Source of the DNA: Marchantia polymorpha subsp. ruderalis | Taxonomy: Eukaryota > Streptophyta > Marchantiopsida > Marchantiales > Marchantiaceae | Direction of reading: 5' to 3' | DNA: 64,000 nt | NCBI GenBank assembly: GCA_037833965.1 | Contig: AP031353.1 | Coordinates: 4,032,501-4,096,500 of the forward strand | The notes under the pieces: model-generated | What the model saw: only the letters and a program-made list of their open reading frames with translations | What the model was told of the DNA's origin: nothing | The model's database searches: none | Part shown: positions 48,501 through 60,593 of the stretch, piece by piece | Layout: every line of letters begins with the position of its first letter | Numbering within the stretch: the stretch's first letter is position 1 | Program-made: the position numbers and the translations under genes

Positions 48501-50200
48501 TTCTCACAGTTCAGGTAAATGTAGGTTGTGATCGAGAAACATAAGGACGTGTTTGGGAACAAGAAACTGATGAACCTCAACAATCACAAGACGGCAAGAT
48601 AATCCGTGTTAATGTCAACGCCAACATGCAAGTCATGTTGGATGTCTTGAATTACACGATGTTTGGACGTGCTTGCTTGCCGGCTATAGAATCACTCATC
48701 AAGACATGTCAATCTTTGACGTGCACATCTGCGTATGTGTTGATGGCCGTTTGTTCAACATTCTTTGATCATTGTCCCATATCACGATCGGCATTAAGTC
48801 GTAAAACTAAAGAGAAAACATCTGCAAGATGATTTGCAAGCTGCTCGATCATCTAGCTCGTCAACACTTACTACCCCATCTAATTCTATTTTATCACACT
48901 ATATAGATTTGAACTTGTGTTGTTTGTACAAAGAGATTTTACTTTTTTCACTCATGTGAAAAAATTAAATTTTAGAGCTACTTCCTCTCAAGAGGATTTC
49001 TGGTTAAATCTCTCGTATTCACAAAAATCTGTTCTAGAGGTAGACACAAAACATGCTCGACTTTTTCTCCTCCTCCAAGAAAAGTATTACATTCTTCTTT
49101 TTTCTCCCGTAGCACTATGAAACTTCTCCTCTGCTTATCTCTTCAGAATAGACGGATATGAAGTACGCTGACACCATACTCCAAAAACAAAATTTTTGTC
49201 AATTGTTTGGTCAAAATGTTTCTTCTAACTGAATTAACATTTTGAATATGAATAGATTCATTATGAAATCCAAAGTTTAAATCAAAGAGTGTAAATCTCA
49301 AACTATATATGTGAAAATATATATATATATATATATATATAGCAATGAAAATGTGCCGTTGATTGTGGACATTGACTCGACAATATTCCCAACAGAACCA
49401 GCCCAATTGCAGGCTTCTGACTGCTGTGACTTTCAAATGCGTGCTGAAATTAAACTTTGGAGGGTGTGTCTTTATGGTCATCCTACCTTTTGTGCAAAGT
49501 CGTTCAAGCTCAAAAAACATCAAGCTCTTCTCCAAAGCGAATTAAATCTTCTGTATGGTACAATCTTGTGCTAGTCCAGAAGTTGCGACTTCTGGACTAG
49601 CACAACTTCATCCGCCTGGTGCTCAGGTCCTTCTCATCATCAAGCGCAGCAGGTTCGGCTGAAGTAGAGTATTGGGTTTCAGCAAACTCGATCTGAGAAA
49701 ATCCCAATTACCTGCCCTTGTTTTGAAAGTCTTAGTTCCATTCGAACATACTAGACTTACTGGAGAGAGTCTAGACGCACTGCGAGTTTGTATTTTTTGG
49801 TCAATAGAATAAGTTAGTATTATGATTGCTTGCGAATTATCTCGTCATATCCAAAATGTGTACAGAAATTGATTCGGGTGTTTGTTGATGACCTTAAATG
49901 TCACGAGAGCAAGTGAAATATTCTATATGGCAGGCTAAGTCCAGAATTAACAATTTTGGGTGAAAAAAATGAAACACGGAACTTTTCCATGCGATCTTTT
50001 GACATGGAAGTAATGATGTCGCACGCTTGACGTACTGCAACCTCACACTTGAAGTTCATGCACCTCCCCTCGGAGCAAAAGGAAAATGGCACACTCGTCA
50101 TAATTGGACGACTGGAGTCAATACAAATATTCTCTTCTCCTGGAGGAATGGGTGCCCAGAGCGAGCAGGGCTCTGTTTTATTTCACACGATCGGACCAGG
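48501..50200. other. intergenic, no gene recognised
   Basis: Contains a (TA)n microsatellite (about 49317-49341) and the strong palindrome at 49566-49605. Open frames in this stretch show no family similarity that I recognise. Confidence 0.5.
49566..49605. repeat. perfect 18-bp inverted repeat with a 4-nt loop
   Basis: TTGTGCTAGTCCAGAAGT (49566-49583), loop TGCG, then its exact reverse complement (49588-49605). It is strong enough to fold as a hairpin in DNA or RNA. Neither flank shows poly-T termination or transposon ends. Confidence 0.9.
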
Positions 50201-50830
50201 CCCCATAATAAATCGAAAGGAAAGGAGGTAGAATAAATCCAAGACATTAACTAGTTCGGGGATTTTCCGATGAAGATGTCATCGTCGAATCCAGCGGCAA
50301 GATTCGGAGGGGCTGGGACGCGAAAGGGAGGGAGGATTCGAAGGGAAGGGGCAAGCAAGTTGCGGCGTCGGATTCAGACGCATTCATTGCACTGACGGTG
50401 CAGACGTGTCAGTTGGATAGGCTCGAATGTGTTGACGTCCAGCGTGGACGCGTCGGGGCGTGCAAATTGCGGTGGAGCTCGCCGGTGCCGGGGAAGCGCG
50501 GTGACGCACGCATCCGCACGGCCGGAAGCCGGGTGGCATATAATCCCGGGTTTGCAGCGTGCAGACCTTTCCTTCATCGCTCGCTCGCTCGCTTGATCGA
50601 TCGATTGCTCGAGCGCTCGTGCGGTCGGCGTCCCGAGGCCCCGAAGGAAGCGAGCTATGGAAGACCACTATCGCTGCGATTGGGAGAATTTCCGCCGCTG
50701 AGGACCGTGAGGGAGCGAGGATTTGAGAGAGCGATTGCGCCGAGGCGAGAAGAGGCGCGGCGGTGCGAGGGTCGAGAGGCCGCAAGGCGCCGGAGGATTT
50801 GCTGGCTCCTTCGAGGGGCTGAGCCGCGTG
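50201..50830 (+). promoter_or_regulatory. GC-rich promoter and 5' UTR region of the LOV/LOV gene
   Basis: Sequence changes sharply from AT-rich to GC-rich with many CpGs. A TATA-like CATATAAT lies at about 50536-50543, roughly 290 bp before the chosen ATG. Downstream is a low-complexity run of CGCT and GATC units (about 50578-50620). An in-frame upstream ATG at 50723 would add 36 arginine/glycine-rich residues unlike the family, so I treat it as UTR; if it is used, the protein has a longer basic N-terminus. Confidence 0.5.
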
Positions 50831-53800
50831 ATGGGAATGGGATTGAAGATTGACGAGGAGGAAGAAAGTATGGATCTGCTGGTGGAGAGTATGCGGAATA
50901 CGTACGCCGACACCGTCAGGGAGGCCCTGAAGGATTATGAGTTTAGTTTTGTGATTAGCGATCCGCGTCTGCCTGACAATCCTATCGTGTACGCGAGCGA
51001 GGGGTTTTTCAAGATGACCGGGTACTCTCGGGACGAGGTCGTTGGGCATAATTGTCGATTTTTGCAGGGTCCTGACACCGACCGCCGGACGGTGCTCGAA
51101 TTGAGAGATGCCATTCGTGAAGAACGACAAGCTCAAGTGCGGATTTTGAATTACACTAAAGACGGAAGGCCATTCTGGAATCTGTTTCACTTAGCCCCCG
51201 TGTTTTCCAAAGCAGATGGAACCGTCATCCATTTTGTTGGAGTCCAAACTCCCATTTCTCCCCAGTTAGCTTCCACGGATAATATTCCTAGTTGTTTAGT
51301 GTCCTCGCAAACTCTCCTTCCTCAAAAGCTCTCCCTAGTAGTTGGCAGCCACGTAGAAAATGATGCCGTCTCTGAGCCGCTATTGATTACTCCGAAGACT
51401 GTGTCGAATTGTCTTTCAGAGAGCTTCAAGCAACTATCGGCGAATGGTCCGTCAGGTTAGAGCTCCTTTTTTTTGCTTTTGACCGGCTCATATGTCATCA
51501 TGTGACGTTCTCCTCTGTACTGCGCCGGGATTTGGGGGGAGTTGTGCTTTTTTGAATGCGAGGCGGTGATTGTACTGGTCACACTGTGTTACTGAAACTC
51601 GAATCTGTCTCTGGATGATCATGCCGGCATTCAGCTGCCGAAGACTCCAAAGGCAATTCCCAAGGGACGGAGGAAGTGAAGGCAACGGATGCCGTGAAGT
51701 GCCTTGTATCTCAGCTGGTAGCGTCCAGTAAAGGGAAGGAAGGAGTAGATGAGAAGCGGTGTAAACAGCTGTCTGAGTGCCCAGCTGAAGGAGTTGTGAA
51801 TTCGTCCTTGATGCTGTCGCTGACTCGAATTCAGCAGAGTTTTGTGTTGTAAGTTTCTCTTTCTTTGTCTGAAATTGTTCAACGAAAAGGACACTCGGAA
51901 TAGAATGGTTATGTCATCCGCAGATGTGTCCTTAATAATTTTACTCCGCGATGTCCTACTAAGCGTTCGAGAAATGCAAACATGTATCATTCGAATGTGA
52001 GTCAGTATCATCTTAGGTTGTGGTCTGCTTGAATGAATTCCGCTCTGTCGTAACTCATGTGCTCAATTGAGTAGGGTTGATACGAGTAGCAAGTGCTTCC
52101 TGCGGCACGGTGCATACGGCCAAGGCTAGCATTAACCAGTGACCAATATTCTAGTATTATTTCTTTGTAACTACGAAGTAGAAATGGAACCCAGGTTGCA
52201 ACCAGATTGGCCATGGGCCAAACAAGATCCAAGCAGAAGCCAAATTTCTGTGGAGAATGAAGTTTAGCCCATTATACATGGCCTTAGTTGCAGTTGTTTT
52301 GTTGCAGGCCAGCGGTAGCTCTTCTGTGAAGAGGTGTTGGAGAAAAAAAATCTAAATATCATGGTACATGCATTTGTGGTACATGCATTCGTGCAATCTC
52401 CTAGCATGTCCTTTATAACTTGACCTTCAGACTGATCTTCTACGATTGTATATATTCGTGGAACGTTCGGAGGAGATGAGCCTAGACTTCCCAATTATCT
52501 TGCCTTGGTTTGATTATTTGACAGGTTAAGATAAAGTGTCCGTGACAAAGTGCATAGTTTGTCATTTATCTTTCCTTACATGGCCATGCATATCTGAGAA
52601 GGTGAAATATACACATTGATGTCACTGTTAATTGTATCTCTTGTTGCTTGCAGGGCTGATCCGAATCTTCCAGACATGCCGATCGTTCATGCAAGTGATC
52701 TTTTCCTACATCTGACTGGTGAGAATAGTTCACAGGAAATTTACAGTTTTTCTGCGTTCAAGTTTCTTTACCCTTGTCAAGCACTTTGATTTTCGTAAGC
52801 TTGGCTTAAACTTCTCTCTTCTGTCCGTGAAGGGTACAGTCGAGAGGAGGTCGTTGGACGAAATTGCAGGTTCTTGCAAGGTCCTGATACTGATCCAGCC
52901 GCAGTAGAGCAGGTACTGTTCTCGCTTTTTCAAATTTGTCCATGTCTCAGCAACTCAGGTCCAGTTCTGTGAAATGGCTTTGGAATATTGGCTGTTTTTG
53001 CTCAATGTCAAGCGTGTATACCTTACTACCAACAAGCAGTAGCTGCTGCGAGGATGATCAGGGAAAATTGACTCGAATCGAAGAACAAAATTAGTTTATT
53101 TTTTAATAATTGTTCACGAGTACTTGCTTAAGTTTGGTGTCGGGAACAAGAACTCTTTGAGTATAGATCACACCATAAATACATTCAAGAGCCTATGGTT
53201 TTTTCTTTTCTTTAGATCCTCGTTTTCATTCTTCTCTTCCGGAACCGACTATTCTTAAAAATATTTAGGCAAGATCTCAGTTGATTCGGTTCTTAGGCGT
53301 AAAAGCGGACCAGGTCTTAGCTTAGCTATGTCGTGGGCAATAGGCGGTTCTATTCACCTTCCGTTCATCAGCCTCTTGACAAGCATGGCTTAGCTTGAAG
53401 CTGCTTAATATGTCATCATTAGCAATAGCCAGTCGAGCGCAAACAGTTTTCATAAGATTTCTTAGTTGGTGAGTGGTCACTTAACGAGAGTCATAAAGCC
53501 TTCTCACTTTAGGTATGCTTGGTGATTTAAAAAATTGGTCGCAGTTATTCTTGATATTGCTTGTTTCCTCATAGATTACAGTGATTTGAGTTTGTGGATG
53601 ATGAATTGGATGGCTTCAAGCCAGATGCTGCGTTGAGCCCAAGGCAGTGACATATTAATGCCGTGTTCATATCAATGACTCCGATGTCTACATGTAGATT
53701 ATAATGTATCGAATGTATTCAAGTAAGCGTAGACGAATTCCACATTCGAACATCGCGATCAAACTAAAATTGACGTCATGATTTCTTTATTTTATTTTAT

Positions 53801-54732
53801 TTTATTTTAATGGGGATCTGAGGTGATCTTAGACTTTATTTACGGAAAAAATAGTGTATAATTAGATAACTTTCTGACATAATTCACAATTTGTGAATAA
53901 ACGCAACCTAAACTGACTCAATCTGTAGATTGTCCATGGGGAATGTTATGACCGTCAGTCATCTAAAACGGTGTAAAAAGTTGTCTTGTTTTTCGAGTTT
54001 AGGATGAAGCAGCTACTCGATTTTGCTTTTTGTCTGATCTATTGTTTTATAACGGCAAGCTTTTTGCACATTCGAGCACCTGGTCGTATAAAAGTTTGTC
54101 TCGGTATTAAAAGCTACGGCTTCGTGTACGGTTTACGATGCTGTTTCAGATTCGCGAGAGTATCAGACAGGATAAACCTTGTTCAGTACGAATTCTGAAC
54201 TACAGGTATGATTTTGATCTTGTGATATTCCAAAATATTTTGGTGTTCTCTTACTCTAGTCTGCAAATTTCTTGCGACTGCAGTTGTCTCTGAAGATGAT
54301 TGATTCTCTTTGTGATATTACTTTGCTGCAAATTGTGGATGATTAATTGGGCAACGATCTAAAACAGGAAGGACAGGCGACCATTTTGGAACTTGTTGCA
54401 CCTTTCTCCAGTAAGAAGTTGTGGAGGCAAGGTATGTGGCTGACATATTTGAAACTTTTATTGAGAAAAAGTTTCATGTGCACAGTTTTAAGTCTGCTGT
54501 TCCTGTACGAGCTAATATTGTGGAATCAGGTTCTTATCAATAAATTGATGTCTGGCAGGTGGCCTTCTATGTTGGAGTGCAACTTCAAGTCATGGCTGCA
54601 GATGAGGAGGTGGAAGAAGGTAGTGGTTTGAGTGCACAGATGAAGCAACTGAGCGCGGTTGGAGCGATCAGAGTAGCTGTGCGTAGTTTGCAGGGTGGAG
54701 GCTTACGGCGCTGTGCGGGTTCTAGCTCGTAG
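50831..54732 (+). CDS. LLP: LOV/LOV (twin LOV, PAS/LOV-family) blue-light receptor protein, complete, 7 exons
   Basis: This flavin-binding photoreceptor has two LOV modules and no kinase, F-box or output domain; it is the bryophyte counterpart of plant PAS/LOV protein (TLP1/PLP). Exons: 50831-51455, 51635-51848, 52654-52718, 52833-52912, 54150-54205, 54368-54431, 54559-54732, all in phase, 425 residues (Arabidopsis PLP is about 400). LOV1 spans about residues 36-142: [13 protein letters not shown] with Cys75, [15 protein letters not shown] and FVGVQ. LOV2 spans about 280-395: [13 protein letters not shown] with Cys313, [20 protein letters not shown] and FYVGVQ. Both contain the cysteine that forms the flavin adduct and the asparagine/glutamine positions that bind the ring. 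A serine/lysine-rich linker of about 130 residues separates them. The tail ends [14 protein letters not shown], as in the family. The intron after exon 4 is 1.24 kb. Confidence 0.94.
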
Positions 54733-56200
54733 AAATTTTGAAGACAAGGGAATGATTTTCCAGTACACAAGTTACCTTCGCATACAAATGACGGTTGCTG
54801 CCGACGTTGGAAAATTGGAGTAACCACCAGTGGGATGTGTTCTGAGTGAAGCTTCGTTATGTCAAAACAGGCTCTGTTCTGGAGACTTCACTTATGTGTG
54901 TTGTACGGGACTTGTGTAGCCAGCTCTCACCGTTCTAATTTTCGATCAGAATGAGTATCCCGACGAAGACAGTAGAGATTGTGGAACTTTTCCACCAGCA
55001 GAACTGCCCGTAATTGTTCATTGTCATGCAGATGTGATACTTTCTTCTAAATCAGGGAGAAAGGAGACCAATGGAAGGAAGGAATGTTGGGAAGGAAGGG
55101 TACTTTACCTCAAGTACGAGGTTGTAAAATCAAACCTCGGATAGATAGAAGGGAAATTTGATTGGAAGTCAAAGTATTTATACGTAGTCTGGATTGCTTG
55201 TAATTCCCAACACCTTGTTGGCGCTTTCTGGACGCACAGAACGCAGTAGAAGTTGTACCACTGTACTACTTCCTGTACGTGATGAGGTTCGGCCTTAGCT
55301 TGTATATCTATGTTATCTGTTAGGTTTCACCTAGATTATATAGGTGGTCATTCAGAGTAGCCTTTAGAGGTTTGTCTACTGTATTAAATGTAAAATGGGA
55401 ACTTCAACTTAGTTTCATAGTTACAGGTTTTAGAGAGAGGGATGGTAGATCGCGAATTCTAATTCATTTAGGCATCAAATCTTGACAAATTAGTGTAATA
55501 TGACTCTCGTCCGTCTTTTGAATCAAATGGCCTGCTCATTCTTCGAACCCTGGTTCCCTGACTATGGAAGTTGTCTTCTTACATCAACATTTGGAGATGT
55601 TTCCAGTTTCGCTCCTAAGTTTAACATTATCTGTATGAATTATTGGCCTTGTGAGTGCTTCATGCATGATATGCACAAATCTTGGTACTTTTCTGGTATT
55701 TCCTCAAATACGCTTTCGATCATTCTTTGACTTGTCATATGGATTACCGCTTACTGTGGAGTCATGTTGTTTATAAATATAGATATATATGTTCTCCGCA
55801 CCTTTTTGTTCACTGGGATGTACTAATCGAGCTAAACTCGATTGGATTCGTGCAACGAAATATTGTGATATGAGGTCAAGGTCATGAGTGGAGTTTATTA
55901 GTACTGAGTTGTCGTGGAAAATATGCGAAGAGACATGTATGTACCAACAAACACTCGCCCATAGACAAAGGATATGGGTCAATGTTGTCTTGAAGAGGTC
56001 TACAGACAGTCGGAATACTTTGAAGTACATAACGTGGGCTTGCAATGTGGGAAAAAGTTTGAAGGCTTCTTGGTTAATGTTTATAAAGACAATGTATTAT
56101 CCTTAATTAACTATGCCTTAGACAAAAGATTATACATTGTTCATTGTCAGGTGATTAGACACCATAATGACATTGATTTTGTAGGATGATTATATTGATA
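54733..56200. other. 3' flank of the LOV/LOV gene, no further gene recognised
   Basis: Likely 3' UTR to about 55400, then AT-rich intergenic sequence. Short open frames here have no recognisable family. Confidence 0.5.
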
Positions 56201-59200
56201 TGACGAAATAGATATCATGAGGGAGTTTACCAAATATTATTTGTAATAAAGGACCAAAAGAATAATGAGAAATTTAGAGTACTACTTTATCAATTGAACT
56301 ACTCAAATACATAAATCTTCTTATTGAACTGAAGATAATATTAATAAAAAATACATGATATAGCTTTTTCAATATACATTACAAATTCTACTTTTTTACA
56401 CCGTCTACTACTATTTAATTAAATAAAATTAGATTCGAATTACAAATTTTGATTTTCCAAACTATTACGACATAACTTAGAATATAAAATCAGAACATCC
56501 AAACCTGTTCTACGTTATCACTTTTGTCTTAAAAATAAATAAATAAATAAATAAATATATATATATATTATAAATTTGTAATGAATTCATTCCTTTGAAT
56601 TTTTTATTCAAAGGAATGAATTATTCTTACTTTTATTACGATTCATTTTAAAATAAAATCATATGCATACTTAAGTATAGTTTCTTCCAACTTGTTTTTT
56701 TATTATTCACTAATAATATTTCATATTTTTAAGTTATGTTAAGGAATTAAATTTAGGATAATATTTAAAGTTTGAGTTAGTTGGAAGAAAACAAAACATT
56801 TAAATACCTCGTTTACTTTGGAAAAAAACTGTACGAAGAGGGCTAAAGAGAACAATGAGAACTTCAGCAGAAAAATATTACTATGGATAAAATGATTGTG
56901 CATGAAATTTAAAAATTTGTGATGCAAAATGAAAATTTATTTTTTATTTTAATATTTATTTTAATATTTTATTTAATATACTAGAACATCAAATTCTTCT
57001 TATTTTTGAAATTTGATGTATTTTCACTCTTAATCTTTATTTATCTATTCTAATTATGATATCAAATTTGTAATAGTCATAGATTGACAATTGTCAACCT
57101 ACATCATGGCAACCGTTTTATTGAATCTAGTGAGAACTGAATCTTAAGCCTATGAGACTTAACCACACTTAATAATACACTAGGCATAAAATACTAGAAT
57201 TATGAAAAGGTTTCATGAATTTCAATAAATTCTTTATAGTTTTTTCACAAGTACATTATAGTTATCAATAAAAGATTGTAAAAAGTCTAAATTTTAAAAA
57301 AAATTCACTTTTTATTGTGAAATTTTCAAATTCATGCATAATCATGAATTTTCACAACAAAAATTTTAATTTAACCTCAAAAAATTGTAATATTTTATAT
57401 CAATAAAACATTAAATTCATTTAAAAATCAAATAAATTTCACTTGCTATTGTAGATTTTCAATCATTTTTTTCATATTGATATAATTTCAAATTCAAAAA
57501 TTGTAGCATATTATTTTAATTCAAACAATTTTTTTAAAGTTTACATGTCATGTCTAGTAAAAATAATGTTACTTGCATAGATGATCACATACTCTATTGA
57601 AAAAAGGTACATAATAGTTTTTGTGCATGTATTATGTTACAACATATATCATAAAAGTTTAATTAGATCTGTAATTTAAACAACTTGAAACCTAAAGTAA
57701 ACAACTTGAACCTGGAAATATAGAGCGTATTTATTTGGTAGCTGCGTGCTTTAGAAACATTACTTCTTAATTGTCTATTCTTGTTACAATGTTTAAAGAA
57801 TCGGACGGAAAATTCATCAATGAGTTTTAGCGATGCGATATCATGAAAAATCTAAAAAAGATGCATGCTTCAAGTAAAATTGCTCTAGTGGGCTAATATG
57901 TCGTTAGTGATATTAAAAAGTAGCTATAAAAAGTTATGAAACAAACGAGAGCAAATCTAAAAATAAACCGAGATTAAAGCACAATGCTATTGGAGTTGCA
58001 TACTCATTTGTTCAAGGTGGAGTTAAATCAAATAAACATTGTTCGTTCGTGTCACCAAGTTCTATAAAAAATGCATTTGTGGAGGCAGAAATAAAAATGT
58101 TAGAAGTCGATCATGAAAGAATGAACAAGATGAAATATTCACTGACCGAAGTTGCAGAAACTATCACATCTTTAAATCTGTATGTTGAGCAAAAAGAGCC
58201 TAAAGGTTTTGTTCACATGGACAATGAAAAGAGTTAAATATTTGCAACCTCAACTTTGACGGACATTGAAGAATTTTTGGAGACAATGAAAATGATTGAA
58301 GAGATGTTCAACGATTATAAAGATGATGATATTTTTATATCTCAAGAGCCAAATTCAAATCTAGAAAAAATACTTTTATTTAGGTCATTTAAATCATTTT
58401 ACAAGCAAGTTGTTGAGATTAAAAAACACTTTCTCTTCTCCAAAGTTTGAAAAGAATTTGAAATAAAATCTAAAAATCTTAGAAAGTTTTTTGAAACTGT
58501 TATTTAGTAAAGTCCGAAATGTCAGTGTAAATCAAAGGCAACAATCTTCAAAACCTTGCGGCAATTGAAGTTTCATGAAATGTTGAACTAAAAATATGAG
58601 ATCTCTAATTTTTTGATAAGGTACGCATTGGACCAATGCTTACCTTACATACAACTTTGTGTATAGTGTCTCCTGACTAAATACGCAACTTGATATTGGA
58701 AGTATTGTGCATACTTATCCGGTAGTCGCGTATTTACGCAAATTTTTTAATAAAAATGGAAAAAGTTGTCAAAATTATTGTCGGAAAATCTGAAACTTGA
58801 TTAACTTTGCTAATATTTAATATTGAAGTGATTATATATAAATGAACCCATATTCGTTTTGATCAACAAATAGTTATTGAAATTCTATAGTCTTCAGAAA
58901 AAACATAGGAAAAACCTATTGACAATAATTTAGTAAAATTTTAAGAGATTTGTACATAACTTTGAGATGTCTTTCTGAGTTTAAAACTTGAACAAAAATT
59001 ATACAGACATTACCTAGTAAGTTATTCAAATTTTTAATGACAAAATTTTTAATTACGCAAATCATCTTTTAATATTTGGATTTGATTGCAATGTCAAAAA
59101 ACCAAAATTAAATTACTAAATGATTACCAGAAATGTGAAATAAATTGAGAAATATTGATACTTCCAATAAAAAAGCTCTAGCTTGCAAGTTCAATGTTAG

Positions 59201-59700
59201 TAAAAAAACTATAAAAAATGTATGAGACAAGGAAGGAAAATTGTAAAAAGTTTTCCACTTAACATATGATGATCTTAGGGAGAAGATTTTTCTAAAGCTA
59301 AAAGGTGATGATTCTTAGAGAGTATCATGAAGTCAACATATACAATTGTGAATTACTAAAAGCTTTACACGACATGGACGTTTTTGTTGTCCAATATGAT
59401 ATGAAATGTATACAATATGGTACATACATGCTAGTTTAGTTTAACTATTACAAAAGTACAACCTTTCAATGCCAGATGAGCCGGCTTGCTTAATGTTGGC
59501 GATTGTATGTCACAACGTCTAAACTATATCATAACGGTGCGAGTACTTATGCTTCCATTCTATTTTGTGTGGGAGTCGCATTATGACTGTTTATTGTGAG
59601 GAATGGGAGGTGTTTTGTGGCTAAGTCTAAGTGTATATGGCTTCACTTTGAGTATGAAGCCATATTGTAGTGTTGCAAGGATAGATTAGAGATCGAAGAG
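56201..59700. other. very AT-rich intergenic DNA
   Basis: Long A/T-rich tracts, an (AAAT)n/(TA)n microsatellite at about 56533-56569 and the hairpin at 56584-56622. Frames such as 58049-58237 and 58256-58450 are lysine/glutamate-rich and lack any family signature. No gene can be supported. Confidence 0.5.
56584..56622. repeat. perfect 16-bp inverted repeat with a 7-nt loop
   Basis: AATTCATTCCTTTGAA (56584-56599), a T-rich 7-nt loop, then the exact reverse complement (56607-56622). It lies directly after the AAAT/TA microsatellite. Confidence 0.85.
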
Positions 59701-59773
59701 GAAGATGCTCCGTTGTTAGCTACTATTTTTACAACAGTTTTTTCCACTGCAGATGTTGTACAAATATATCTTG

Positions 59774-59868
59774 CCTCGTATATTTGACCTAATAACATTA
59801 ATTCTAACTTTAGAACTGCATCTCTTACTCAATCTCGTATATTTGATCCTAATAACGTTAGTTCTAAC
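59774..59868. repeat. tandem duplication of about 56 bp
   Basis: TCGTATATTTGACCTAATAA (left) recurs as TCGTATATTTGATCCTAATA (right), each followed by A(C/T)-rich TTCTAACTTT. Two diverged copies only. Confidence 0.7.
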
Positions 59869-60194
59869 TTTTTGTCACTGTAATAAAAAATATAGTTATC
59901 TTTATCTCAATAAAGTCAGTTATATTGTGAATATATTAAACTTCTGTCTTTCAGGTATCATAGCCTAATGTTTTAATGATATTGCTCTACGAGTTTTGTT
60001 TGTACTTTTCAGGTTTGAATTTGGTAGCTACACTTTTGTAAATTTCCAAGGAGATTATTAAAACATGATAAAACTTCAACGCCAATAGACTACTTTGAAA
60101 ATCATGTTAATGTGGTCAACAATGACAAAAAACTAATTGCTGTTCACAACATATTCCACGTTCCAAGTATGATATAAAGAATTGCATATCAGTA

Positions 60195-60440
60195 TGTGTA
60201 TGGTGTTTATATGGAATTTGTCGTTCATGGTTGAATTGGAGACCCTGAGGTACATTTGAACGGATTTTGGAATGATAATTAGGAGGGTTTGATGTAGTAG
60301 TTGTCTATTGAACAAAATTGATCCCTAGTGATGTTTATATGGGGATTGCTGTACATGGTTGAATTGGAAACCTGGAGTGACATTTGGGAAGGTTTTGGAA
60401 TGCTAATTAGGAGTACAATGTACTAGATGTTTATTGAACA
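60195..60440. repeat. direct duplication of about 125 bp
   Basis: Copy 1 (about 60195-60315) and copy 2 (about 60333-60440) share TGTTTATATGG, CATGGTTGAATTGGA, TTTTGGAATG.TAATTAGGAG and TCTATTGAACAA / TTTATTGAACAA blocks. A second small tandem (GCTAATTTAGGTATTTAGG twice) lies at 60529-60593. No mobile-element ends are seen. Confidence 0.75.
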
Positions 60441-60593
60441 ATTCAAGCACAGATGTGCACTCAAAGTGTTAAATAAGGTTCACATTTACACATCGTCTAA
60501 ACAATGATTTCTTGGTGCGACTAAACAAAGCTAATTTAGGTATTTAGGTGCCTCATTAGACATGCTAATTTAGGTATTTAGGCGTACTCACTA

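Noticed and set aside
49566..49605. Helitron 3' end
   Set aside because: The hairpin is long and perfect, but no CTRR terminus follows within about 12 nt and no TC 5' end was found.
50384..51190. Minus-strand open frame of 268 codons across the start of the LOV/LOV gene
   Set aside because: It is antisense to the conserved LOV1 exon and its GC-rich 5' region and has no recognisable domain; a composition shadow.
58049..58450. Small acidic/lysine-rich protein gene from two neighbouring open frames
   Set aside because: Located in very AT-rich DNA, without domain similarity, splice logic or codon bias; not supportable.
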